Below are positions 44,950 to 52,457 of a stretch of DNA of 64,000 nucleotides, in pieces. Every line of letters begins with the position of its first letter. Position 1 is the stretch's first letter. A program made the translations under genes and the position numbers. Origin of the DNA: Bifidobacterium tibiigranuli. GTDB lineage: Bacteria; Actinomycetota; Actinomycetes; Actinomycetales; Bifidobacteriaceae. Location of the stretch: contig NZ_QLZA01000002.1 in assembly GCF_009371885.1 (NCBI RefSeq), positions 62,001 through 126,000 on the forward strand, written 5' to 3'. Under the pieces are notes generated by a model that saw only the letters and a program-made list of their open reading frames with translations, had not been told where the DNA came from and ran no database searches.

Positions 44950-45699
44950 ATGGTTGTCAGAATTTCCGATTTGCGCAAGCGCTTCGACAAGAACGAAGTC
45001 CTGCGCGGGGTGAGCATCGAAGTGCCGGATGGCAAGGTAATCGGCCTTATCGGCTCCTCCGGCGCGGGAAAATCCACGCTACTGCGGTGTACGAATTTCC
45101 TTGAGTCACCCGATTCCGGGACGCTTGAATTCGATGGCAATGTCGTGGATACCACGCATGCCAGCAAACAGCAGGTTCAGGAGCTGCGCAGGCAGACCGC
45201 CATGGTGTTCCAGAATTTCAATCTCTACAAGCTCAGCACCGCGACGGAAAACATCGAGCTCGCGCTCACTCACGCTAAGCACTACGCCCCCAAAAAGGCG
45301 CACGAGGCGTCGCTCGAATTCCTGAACAAGGTCGGGCTGTACTCCAAGCGAAACAGCTTCCCCGATCAGCTTTCCGGCGGGCAGCAGCAGCGCGTAGCTT
45401 TGGCGCGAGCCGCCGTGCTGCGCCCCAAGCTCATGCTGCTGGACGAACCGACATCTGCCTTGGACCCCGAAAACATCGGCGAAGTGCTCAAGGTTATCAA
45501 GAACCTAGCCGATGAAGGGCAATCCATGCTGATTGCATCGCATGAGATGAACTTCCTGCGCCGCATCTGCGATCACGTAGTTTTCATGGATCAAGGCGTC
45601 GTGAAAGAGGAAGGTTCAGCCGACCAGATATTCAACCATCCCAAGGAAGACCGCACCCGGCAATTCCTGTCCGGGGTCACACCCCAAGAGGAGGCATAA
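44950..45699 (+). CDS. Polar amino-acid ABC transporter ATP-binding protein
   Basis: A 249-residue ATPase of the GlnQ/TcyN class. Walker A is GLIGSSGAGKSTLLR, the Q-loop VFQNFNLYKLST, the signature LSGGQQQRVALARA and Walker B LMLLDEPTSALDPE, with the switch His in IASHEMNF. All catalytic residues are intact. AAGGA lies eight bases before the ATG at 44950. The GNAT gene follows after three bases, so both are cotranslated. Confidence 0.95.
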   Translation: MVVRISDLRKRFDKNEVLRGVSIEVPDGKVIGLIGSSGAGKSTLLRCTNFLESPDSGTLEFDGNVVDTTHASKQQVQELRRQTAMVFQNFNLYKLSTATENIELALTHAKHYAPKKAHEASLEFLNKVGLYSKRNSFPDQLSGGQQQRVALARAAVLRPKLMLLDEPTSALDPENIGEVLKVIKNLADEGQSMLIASHEMNFLRRICDHVVFMDQGVVKEEGSADQIFNHPKEDRTRQFLSGVTPQEEA

Positions 45700-45702
45700 C
45701 GC

Positions 45703-46542
45703 ATGTCGTTTGCAAGCATCGCCGCAGCAACTGCGGAGGAAACTCAGACTACGACGAATCTTAAGGCGGGCGATTCGCAGCCCAAGCAATCCAAGCAATC
45801 CGAACAGGTGCGCCCAAACTCAATCACATTACGTCTTGCACGGGTGGAGGACGCCCGCGATATCGCGCAATTCTATGCCCACTATGTCACCGAAACGGCT
45901 ATCAATTTCGAATACGATATACCCCCCAAAGAGGAGTTCGCCAAACGCATCGAACTCGTTTCTACGCGCTACCCATTCATCGTCGCCGACCTTAACGGAT
46001 CGCAAGTCGTGGGATATGCCTTCGCTCATCCTATGGGAGAGCGGCCGGCCTACGGCTGGTCCGCCGACACCTCCATCTACCTTGATGCCAATTTCCGCGG
46101 GCATCGCATAGGATCAGCCCTTTACCAGGCGTTAGAAACCCTGCTGAAAGCACAGCACGTCGTCAGTCTGTTCTCCTGCATCACCGTTCGCCGCGACGAT
46201 TCGCTGGCCGATATCGGCGGATTGCCGCCGCAGCTTGACGACGTGGCTGGTGGCGATAGCAACGGCAGCAGCAACGATTCCACCGTGAAAACCAGTACTC
46301 ACGACCCACATCTGCCGGATACCAGCCCCAGATTCCATGCGGCGCTGGGCTACAAGCCCGTCGGGCGCAATTATGCAGCCGGCTACAAATTGGGCACCTG
46401 GTACGACAAGCTCTGGATGGAAAAACCCTTGCGCCCTTTGGAAGCCAAACCCGAGGCGATCGTTCCCATTACCGAGCTCTCCAAGAAGTTGATCGCCAAG
46501 GCGCTGGAAGACGGCACACGGCTCATCTGGCAACGCGACTAG
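45703..46542 (+). CDS. GNAT acetyltransferase, phosphinothricin-acetyltransferase type, with insertion
   Basis: Acetylates an amino group with acetyl-CoA. ITLRLARVEDARDIAQFYAHYVTETAINFEYD is the PAT-type start, YGWSADTSIYLDANFRGHRIGSALYQALE holds the acetyl-CoA loop (a variant of R-x-x-G-x-G/A), and FHAALGYKPVGRNYAAGYKLGTWYDKLWMEK is the conserved end. At 279 residues it is about 100 longer than usual: an extra 40-residue N-terminus and a Ser/Asp/Asn-rich insert around 170-205. AGGAGG lies seven bases upstream. Its place in an amino-acid importer operon recalls sulfur amino-acid salvage operons in which a GNAT acetylates the imported compound. Confidence 0.87.
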   Translation: MSFASIAAATAEETQTTTNLKAGDSQPKQSKQSEQVRPNSITLRLARVEDARDIAQFYAHYVTETAINFEYDIPPKEEFAKRIELVSTRYPFIVADLNGSQVVGYAFAHPMGERPAYGWSADTSIYLDANFRGHRIGSALYQALETLLKAQHVVSLFSCITVRRDDSLADIGGLPPQLDDVAGGDSNGSSNDSTVKTSTHDPHLPDTSPRFHAALGYKPVGRNYAAGYKLGTWYDKLWMEKPLRPLEAKPEAIVPITELSKKLIAKALEDGTRLIWQRD

Positions 46543-46641
46543 CCACACAATCCATCACAACCACATAGGGCATCGCAATACCGTAGCAACATCACTAACA
46601 AACAACACACAATGTAAGGAACACACAACAAAGGGGTCATC

Positions 46642-47568
46642 ATGACTACATATCAAGATATCCAAAACCTCAGCAACGACGAATACACCGCGCTATGGAA
46701 CAAACTGCGCGAGGCGCGGGAGTCCCAGCTCAACTCTGAATATGGCTGGCTTTCGCTGCGCAGCATCGACTGGTTGAGCGACAATGCCACCATCACCATC
46801 GATGGCTTCCCCGGGCAGTGGACGCAGCAGGGCAACACCGTGATATATACGCCGGAGCCGGGCAAAGACGTAGTGAACCACGGCGAGGTGCTGACCGAGC
46901 CCAAGGAGATCACCGTCGACATCACCGCTGACGTGAATGTGGAGGACTTCGACTACGAAGGAGTCCGCGCCCAGCTGATCAAGCGCATCAGTTCGAGCAG
47001 AACCTTCGCGGTGCGCCAGCGCGACCCGAACTCGATCACTCGCCAGCGATTCGCAGGAATCCCGCATTTCAAGCCCGACAAGCGCTGGGTCGTTCCCGCG
47101 CGCTACGTGCCGCTGCCACAATGGGAGAACGTCGAAACCTCCGCCGTGCTGGGCGACCTGTCCCACAACGAAACCGCCATCGGCGATCTGTATGTCGAAG
47201 TTGACGGCAAGGAGCACCGCATCGTCGTCCTGCAAGGGCACAACGATGATTCGGCTTGGATCAAGATCGACGGGAAAACCGGCAAGAAAGTCTACCTGGA
47301 TAACCGCCAGAACACGAAGGACTACGGCTTCATCCTCCTGCGCGACGCCACTTCCGGCAAGGAGACATACGGCGGCGGGCGAGCTCTTCACCTTGATTTC
47401 ACCGACCCCGACGGCATCACCTACCTCGACTTCAACCAGACGGGGAACCTACCCTGCGCGTTCACCTACTTCTGCACCTGCCCCTTCGCGCCCGAAGAAA
47501 ACAACTTCGACTTCGCCATCACCGCCGGCGAAAAGACCCCAACCATCATCGACACTCCTGCTGAGTAA
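46642..47568 (+). CDS. DUF1684 family protein, paralogue 2
   Basis: A 308-residue relative of the protein at 41651-42604. YGWLSLRSIDWLSDNATITIDGFPG, KRIS...FAVRQRDPNS and LPCAFTYFCTCPFAPEENNFDFAITAGEKTP all have counterparts in the paralogue. Function is unknown. It ends the rightward operon, 99 bases after the GNAT gene, with AAAGGGG before its ATG. There is no signal peptide, so it is cytoplasmic. One DUF1684 gene in each divergent operon suggests a linked function. Confidence 0.88.
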   Translation: MTTYQDIQNLSNDEYTALWNKLREARESQLNSEYGWLSLRSIDWLSDNATITIDGFPGQWTQQGNTVIYTPEPGKDVVNHGEVLTEPKEITVDITADVNVEDFDYEGVRAQLIKRISSSRTFAVRQRDPNSITRQRFAGIPHFKPDKRWVVPARYVPLPQWENVETSAVLGDLSHNETAIGDLYVEVDGKEHRIVVLQGHNDDSAWIKIDGKTGKKVYLDNRQNTKDYGFILLRDATSGKETYGGGRALHLDFTDPDGITYLDFNQTGNLPCAFTYFCTCPFAPEENNFDFAITAGEKTPTIIDTPAE

Positions 47569-47630
47569 TGAGTAGGCGTTAGCTCACTTGGGGAACCTTT
47601 CAAACCGTTTGGACTAGGACTAACCTCCAA

Positions 47631-47679
47631 TTGAACGGATTCGGACATTCTCGGCGTGAGAATGTCCGAATCCGTTCAA
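47631..47679. terminator. Perfect 22-bp hairpin between convergent genes
   Basis: Arms 47631-47652 and 47658-47679 pair without mismatch around a five-base loop. It follows DUF1684 by about 60 bases and coincides with the point where the leftward toxin remnant stops. No T-run on either side. Confidence 0.7.
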
Positions 47680-47762
47680 AAGGCCTCATCGGCAAGGCAA
47701 AGCATCGGGTCAAGCAACCACGTCCGCATAAAAATGTTTGCATCGATGACGACTCTTCTCAC
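47676..47762 (-). pseudogene. Truncated PIN-domain toxin remnant
   Basis: A 28-residue frame from GTG at 47762: it begins RRVVIDANIFMRTWLLDP and ends LADEAF. The VIDAN motif with its catalytic Asp and the following helix match the start of PIN-domain ribonuclease toxins, normally 140-190 residues. The frame ends in TGA exactly at the edge of the hairpin at 47631-47679, and no PIN sequence continues beyond it. It lies 16 bases downstream of the antitoxin-like gene, with AAGGGA upstream, so it is the second gene of a former toxin-antitoxin operon. The missing acidic residues mean it cannot be active. Confidence 0.7.
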
Positions 47763-47778
47763 GATTCCAGTCCCTTGC

Positions 47779-48177
47779 CTACCGAGTTTTCAAGGGCAAC
47801 GAGGCTGGATCGATATCATACAGACCCAGATTATCGGCCAAATCGCGAGCCTCCTGCAAGTGAGCCTTTCGATGCATCTGCGCATCTCGGTAAGCAAGCA
47901 CGTCCTCGCGAGCTACCATGCGCCGACCTGACTGTCCGTTGCGGAAGAACGGTAGACGTCCGGCGTCGAGAATACGTGCGACCGTACGCGCTGACATCTG
48001 CAGAATTTCAGCCGCCTCGCCGGTCGTAATCAACGACTGATTATCCGAAGCCGCTTCGGCTGCCTGCAGAGCAGCTTCGAAAGCCGAGCGATCCAGACGG
48101 TAGGTCTTGCCGTCACCCTGCAGAACATAGGGCGTATCCGGCTGCACCACTGCCTTATCAATCACCACCATGCTCAT
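47779..48177 (-). CDS. Excisionase-type HTH protein, antitoxin of a broken PIN system
   Basis: 132 residues. A short N-terminal part (VVIDKAVVQPDTPYVLQGDGKTYRLDRSAFEAALQAAE) precedes a MerR/excisionase-like helix-turn-helix: LITTGEAAEILQMSARTVARILDAGRLPFFRNGQSGRRMVAREDVLAY. The C-terminal helix-rich tail (HRKAHLQEARDLADNLGLYD) would bind the toxin. AAGGAGGTCATC precedes the ATG at 48177, an excellent ribosome binding site. It appears intact although its toxin is cut short, so it may now act as a solitary regulator or neutralise related toxins encoded elsewhere. Confidence 0.85.
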   Translation of the reverse strand: MSMVVIDKAVVQPDTPYVLQGDGKTYRLDRSAFEAALQAAEAASDNQSLITTGEAAEILQMSARTVARILDAGRLPFFRNGQSGRRMVAREDVLAYRDAQMHRKAHLQEARDLADNLGLYDIDPASLPLKTR

Positions 48178-48340
48178 GATGACCTCCTTGGGGCGTATTC
48201 GAAACGCAATACGGTCATTATATCAAAAACGGCAAAATTGACAATACGGACAAAACTGACTTATTCGAATTCCTGTAATTGGAGGCATACTACGAATTAC
48301 CCCTCCCCGAAGCCTCTCTTACCAGCCAAGAACCGTCTTC

Positions 48341-48434
48341 GAACCTAGGAAGTTACTTAGGAAGCAACCTTGTAACCTAGGAAGAATACTTAGGAACCTA
48401 GGAAGTTTTGATATACTAGCTTCCTAGGTAATGC
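48341..48434. repeat. Upstream array of CYTAGGAAG iterons
   Basis: The nine-base motif CYTAGGAAG occurs at 48344, 48356, 48376, 48389 (8 of 9 bases) and 48397, and in inverted form (CTTCCTAGG) at 48420-48428. The copies surround the TATACT box at 48412-48417. Bases 48341-48407 recur with two changes at 50033-50099 downstream of the gene. Confidence 0.9.
48412..48417 (+). promoter_or_regulatory. Candidate -10 box inside the iteron array
   Basis: TATACT lies 57 bases before the AlbA_2 gene start. Direct iterons cover the -35 position, and the inverted copy covers the likely start site, so binding there should block transcription. Confidence 0.55.
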
Positions 48435-48473
48435 AGAATATACTGTAGCGGCGAAACACATAAGGCAGGGGCT

Positions 48474-50006
48474 ATGTTCTCGAGAATCTCCACCGACGCG
48501 GAGTTGGCAGCAGCTATTGCCGTTATGAAAGAAGCCGGCACAGATCTGGCGGATTATGAAATCAAAGACGCCAAAGGCGGATTCCCCTCCTCCGTTGTGG
48601 AATCAATGGTGGCTTTCGCAAACACTACAGGCGGCGTTATCATTCTGGGCATTTCTGAAAAGACATTTCACGCAGTGGATGTCGATGTCAGGAAACTGCA
48701 AAGTCAGCTGGCCCAAGCAGCACGGGATCTGATCAGCCCCGCCATATTCGCCGATATCCAAGTGCTGAACTATGAGCGCAAACCCATCGTGGTGGCAAAT
48801 ATCCCAGAATTGGATGCGCGGCAGAAACCCTGCTACATCAAGCGATATGGAAGACCAGAAGGTTCGTATCTGCGAACCGGCGACGGCGATTACAAACTGA
48901 CCATGTACGAAATCGACCGTTTCATGGAAAATCAGTATCGCACGGCGCGCAATGACATTGCGATCGTCGACGACGCAACCATCGAGGATTTCGATAGAAA
49001 ACTGCTATCTGGCTGGCTGGATATTCAGCGAAGCGGATCTTTCGGCGGCACCGCCTCAATGACGGACGAGCAGCTGATGACGAATCGCCGTGTCGTGGCC
49101 TATGATGCACAAGGCGTTGCACGGCCTACAATTGCCGGACTGTTTGCGCTCGGCGCATTCCCTCAGAAATTCTTCCCTCGCTTGAACATTGTGTTTTCAG
49201 CCTTCCCCACTGCAATCAAAGGAGACGCCTCCACAGGAGGGCATCGGTTTGTAGATTCAGAAAACATCGACGGCCCTATCCCGGTCATGCTCGTAGCGGC
49301 GCTGCGTGCTGTCTCACGCAATATTCGACACGGTGCGCTCATCAAAGGTGCCCTGCGCGAGGATGTGCCCGAGTACCCGCTTGATGCGATCAGGGAAGCA
49401 GTTGCGAACGCCTTGATGCACCGCGATTATTCGCTCGACGCCCAAGGTGCGCCCGTCCGGGTGGAACTGTATCCAGACCGCTTGGAAATCATCAATCCCG
49501 GCGGTCTGTTCGGACCTCTCACCGTTGATGAACTCGGGAAGAAAGGCAGTACGCAATCCAGGAATCAGTTCCTTTCCAGGATTCTGGAAGACACCCCGTA
49601 CACGGACATCGATGGGCAGACAGGGCACGTGGTTGAGAATCGCGGCACCGGGTACGCGATCATCAAGGGCTCTCTGGCCGATGCGCTGATGCCGCCTCCA
49701 ATCCCAGTCAGCTCATTAAGCGAATTCCGCATTATCTTCGGGCATCGCAAGATGACCGAACAGGAAGGCGCTTCTTACTCGCACGACAATATGAGATCGG
49801 CCATACTGGCCTACCTAGCGGAAAGGCAAAGCGCCAGCACCTCTGAACTGGCGAACGCCGCCGGAGTCTCCACCAAAACCATTCGTGATTATATTTCCCA
49901 ACTGATGGAGGAAGGACTTGTGGAAGGCATCGGATCCAAATACAGCCCGAAACGCCGTTATCGGCTTATCGCATCGCACGGAGAGACGAGCAGCGTCGCC
50001 AATTAA
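48474..50006 (+). CDS. AlbA_2 (Schlafen-like) / HATPase_C_4 / winged-helix regulator
   Basis: A 510-residue protein with three parts. Residues 10-130 form an AlbA_2 nucleic-acid-binding domain: EIKDAKGGFPSSVVESMVAFANTTGGVIILGISE. Residues about 240-430 include a GHKL-like ATPase segment (DAIREAVANALMHRDYSLDAQGAPVRVELYPDRLEIINPGGLFGP, with the N-box-like E-x-x-x-N). The C-terminus is a winged helix (AILAYLAERQSASTSELANAAGVSTKTIRDYISQLMEEGLVEGIG). Such proteins are found in mobile and defence regions and are annotated as transcriptional regulators without a clear role. GGCAGGGG precedes the ATG at 48474. Near-identical iteron arrays flank the gene, so self-regulation or a transposed cassette is likely. 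Confidence 0.88.
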   Translation: MFSRISTDAELAAAIAVMKEAGTDLADYEIKDAKGGFPSSVVESMVAFANTTGGVIILGISEKTFHAVDVDVRKLQSQLAQAARDLISPAIFADIQVLNYERKPIVVANIPELDARQKPCYIKRYGRPEGSYLRTGDGDYKLTMYEIDRFMENQYRTARNDIAIVDDATIEDFDRKLLSGWLDIQRSGSFGGTASMTDEQLMTNRRVVAYDAQGVARPTIAGLFALGAFPQKFFPRLNIVFSAFPTAIKGDASTGGHRFVDSENIDGPIPVMLVAALRAVSRNIRHGALIKGALREDVPEYPLDAIREAVANALMHRDYSLDAQGAPVRVELYPDRLEIINPGGLFGPLTVDELGKKGSTQSRNQFLSRILEDTPYTDIDGQTGHVVENRGTGYAIIKGSLADALMPPPIPVSSLSEFRIIFGHRKMTEQEGASYSHDNMRSAILAYLAERQSASTSELANAAGVSTKTIRDYISQLMEEGLVEGIGSKYSPKRRYRLIASHGETSSVAN

Positions 50007-50304
50007 CCGACTAATCGACCGTGCGCCACAACGAACCTAGGAAGTTACTTAGGAAGTAACCTTGGAACCTAGGAAGAATACTTAGGAACCTAGGAAGTTG
50101 GTAGGGTTTAGCTTCCTAGGTACTTCCTAGGTTCCACGGCAGGAGTTAACTAGGTAATGGGCGGCAGAACTGAGTTGCCAGCCAATGCCCCGCTTCACTG
50201 CGATCGCGCCCTCATGTCGCGGATATCGGTCAGACTCGTTGTCATCCACACCGACAGCATCCATACCGACGAGAACCGGTGAAACCAAGCGAAAGGAGCC
50301 ACAC
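50007..50304. other. Downstream iteron region leading to DUF1697
   Basis: About 298 bases containing the second repeat block (50033-50158) and then GC-rich sequence up to the next gene. A promoter for DUF1697 probably lies within or after the repeats. Confidence 0.45.
50033..50158. repeat. Downstream array of CYTAGGAAG iterons
   Basis: Copies at 50036, 50048, 50068, 50081 (8 of 9) and 50089 repeat the spacing of the upstream block exactly, followed by inverted copies at 50112-50120 and 50123-50131. Where the upstream block has TATACT, this one reads GGTAGGGTTTA, so the -10 box is absent. A final partial copy (CTAGGTAATG) ends the block. Confidence 0.9.
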
Positions 50305-50862
50305 ATGGTCATGAAGCGGTATGCGGCGCTCCTTCGCGGTGTCAATGTGGCGGGCCATAGGCGCGTGGCTATGGCTGAGCTGCGAGCGCTGCTGGAACGT
50401 CTCGGATATCAGCGCGTCGTCACATATCTGCAGAGCGGACAGGTCGCCTTTGATGCTGAAGGCTGCCTCGATGATGTGCTTGCGGCTCGAATCAGCCAAG
50501 CGCTGGCCGACGAATATGGTTCCGCTGTCGATGTGATTGTGCGGGACCATGATTACTTTGACGCAATTGTCTCGCACTGCCCGTTTCCCGCAGGCGAATA
50601 CGCACCCAAACAGCTCCATGTCATTTATCGTTCGGCCCAGCCCGACCCGGCGCGGCTTGATCAGATCGACGCTACCGCATTGTTGCCCGAGCGATTCGCC
50701 GTGGGCGACCGAGCCATCTATCTCCTGCTGCCGGGCGGCATTGGCCGCTCCAAACTCGCCGCGCAACTCGTGCAGCCGCGCATTCTGGAATCCGGCATAA
50801 TCGCCACGGTTCGCAATTGGAACACGGTCACGAAACTCGCAGCAATGACCGACGAGAAATAA
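50305..50862 (+). CDS. DUF1697 family protein
   Basis: A cytoplasmic protein of 185 residues and unknown function. YAALLRGVNVAGHRRVAMAELRALLERLGY is the unmistakable family opening, and VVTYLQSGQVAFDAEG follows it. The end (RNWNTVTKLAAMTDE) is also conserved. AAAGGAG lies before the ATG at 50305; the codon two positions later is also ATG. It is monocistronic and follows the second iteron block, so it might share control with the AlbA_2 gene. Confidence 0.9.
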   Translation: MVMKRYAALLRGVNVAGHRRVAMAELRALLERLGYQRVVTYLQSGQVAFDAEGCLDDVLAARISQALADEYGSAVDVIVRDHDYFDAIVSHCPFPAGEYAPKQLHVIYRSAQPDPARLDQIDATALLPERFAVGDRAIYLLLPGGIGRSKLAAQLVQPRILESGIIATVRNWNTVTKLAAMTDEK

Positions 50863-51039
50863 GCGCGACGTAAACGGCCGGTACACCGTATCGTTCATCG
50901 CAGCGCAATCGGAACCGTCGTCGGTTTCGCCGCTTGATTTACGAAGCTCTACCACGACCGCGTGCGCTACCTCTGCCCAGCCTGTCACGCCCCATGCCAT
51001 AATGAGCCTCAACACAAAGGCATGGAAAGGGTGCATCAC

Positions 51040-51696
51040 ATGGAATGCTTAGATATCGCGGTGTTGCTGTTCGAGGGGTTCGAGCCACTGGATGCGTTCG
51101 GGCCGGTGGAAATGCTGGGATATCTTGGCAAAATCGACGGGTCGCCGGCCGAGACCCGGCTGCGTTTCGTGTCGCAGCAGGGCGGATTGGTGCACGGCAG
51201 CTATGGCGTACCCGTGCAGACGACGCCGGTTTCGAGCGACGACAAACCTGACGTGCTGCTGGTTCCTGGTGGAGGCGGCACGCGCCCGCTGAGCAAGGAT
51301 GCCGACTTCATCGCCATGCTCGACTCCTTGGCATCACGCTGCGAGCATTGCCTGACGGTCTGCACCGGTTCGGCGCTGCTCGCAGCGACCGGTCAGCTCG
51401 ACGGGCGGTGCGCAACCTCGAACAAGCGCGCCCTGAATTGGGTGAAATCCGTGCGGCCGCAGGTCAACTGGCAAAATCAAGCCCGATGGTCGAGCGATGG
51501 AAAATACGTCACTTCATCGGGCATAAGCGCCGGCATCGATATGGCGCTGGGCTGGATCGCCGGGCAGTATGGCGTCGAACTCGCGCGACGCATCGCCGAG
51601 CACACCGAGTACCGCTGGACCGAAGACCCGCACGATGACCCCTTCGCAGTTGAGCCATCGTCTTCTCCTGCCGGTCAAACGAGCAACCAAGCATGA
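51040..51696 (+). CDS. DJ-1/PfpI family protein
   Basis: A 218-residue class I glutamine-amidotransferase-like fold. DIAVLLFEGFEPLDAFGPVEMLG opens the domain, and LTVCTGSALLAATGQLDGR carries the nucleophile-elbow Cys typical of DJ-1/PfpI. The middle contains VLLVPGGGGTRPL with the conserved GGxG. Members include glyoxalases, chaperones and isonitrile hydratases; this one resembles the isonitrile-hydratase-like group. I prefer the ATG at 51040, preceded by AAAGGG at about nine bases; the ATG at 51022 is in frame. It overlaps the next gene by four bases. Confidence 0.88.
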   Translation: MECLDIAVLLFEGFEPLDAFGPVEMLGYLGKIDGSPAETRLRFVSQQGGLVHGSYGVPVQTTPVSSDDKPDVLLVPGGGGTRPLSKDADFIAMLDSLASRCEHCLTVCTGSALLAATGQLDGRCATSNKRALNWVKSVRPQVNWQNQARWSSDGKYVTSSGISAGIDMALGWIAGQYGVELARRIAEHTEYRWTEDPHDDPFAVEPSSSPAGQTSNQA

Positions 51697-52394
51697 GCAG
51701 CACGGAATTCACCAACGCCGAGTCTATCGCTACACATTCTTCCGCCGCCGAGTCCAACGACGTGCCCTTCGTCGCTCAGTCCGATGCCATCGAATCAGTC
51801 AGCAATGAATCCACCAACACCGAGCGGCTGCTTCTTCAACGCCCGACTATGGAGGATTTGAACGAACTCCATGCGCTGCACGCCGATCTGCGCGTGTGGA
51901 CGCATCTGCCCAGCGGCGTTCACACGTCAATCGGCCAGACTCGGACTATGCTGCTCGAATGGCTCGCCGATTGGGAACGCGATGGCATCGGCTACTGGGT
52001 TGCGCGAAACACGCAAGGCGAGTTTATCGGAGTCGGCGGCGTGCGTCTGATTGCAGCCGCCGCATCACTGCATTCTGCATCGAAACGCCCCGAGTCGAAG
52101 CAATCCTCCTACATTGGGTGGAATATCTACTATCGGCTTACGCCCGCGCGATGGCATCGCGGCTACGCGACTGAAATCGCGCGCAAGGCGCTGCAGACAG
52201 CACACACCCTGCACCCCGAAATGCCCGTTTTCATCAACGCCCTGGAACGCAACACGGCATCATGCAGCATCGCACTTCGTCTCGGATTCGCGCTCGCGCA
52301 CAAAGACACCGACCCAGCCGCCGACAATCTGCTCCGCTGCCTCTACACAGACCGCCCCGTTGACGACTCAACAATCCGCGCCTTCCTGGGTTGA
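51693..52394 (+). CDS. GNAT acetyltransferase (RimJ/RimL type)
   Basis: 233 residues. After about 40 residues of Ser/Glu-rich leader comes TERLLLQRPTMEDLNELHALHADLRVWTHLPSG, the RimJ-like acceptor region. YWVARNTQGEFIGVGGVRL is the central strand, and YRLTPARWHRGYATEIARKAL contains the acetyl-CoA pyrophosphate loop (R-G-Y-A). ERNTASCSIALRLGF is the typical end. The substrate is unknown. Its ATG overlaps the DJ-1 stop (ATGA), so the two are coupled and could act in the same detoxification step. Confidence 0.87.
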   Translation: MSSTEFTNAESIATHSSAAESNDVPFVAQSDAIESVSNESTNTERLLLQRPTMEDLNELHALHADLRVWTHLPSGVHTSIGQTRTMLLEWLADWERDGIGYWVARNTQGEFIGVGGVRLIAAAASLHSASKRPESKQSSYIGWNIYYRLTPARWHRGYATEIARKALQTAHTLHPEMPVFINALERNTASCSIALRLGFALAHKDTDPAADNLLRCLYTDRPVDDSTIRAFLG

Positions 52395-52457
52395 CATATA
52401 CCGCAGCCGCCTATCTCAACCCTCGGAATCACCGCCGCTTACCGCAGCGTAACACCG

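Larger units (their letters stand above)
48178..48473. other. AT-rich divergent region before the AlbA_2 gene
   Basis: This 296-base gap is AT-rich from about 48190 to 48300, then carries the repeat array 48341-48434 and a TATACT box. No coding frame was found. Confidence 0.5.

Noticed and set aside
48341..50158. Repeat arrays considered as CRISPR
   Set aside because: Units are nine bases with spacing of 8-20 bases, there are no unique spacers of 30 or so bases, and no cas genes are present.
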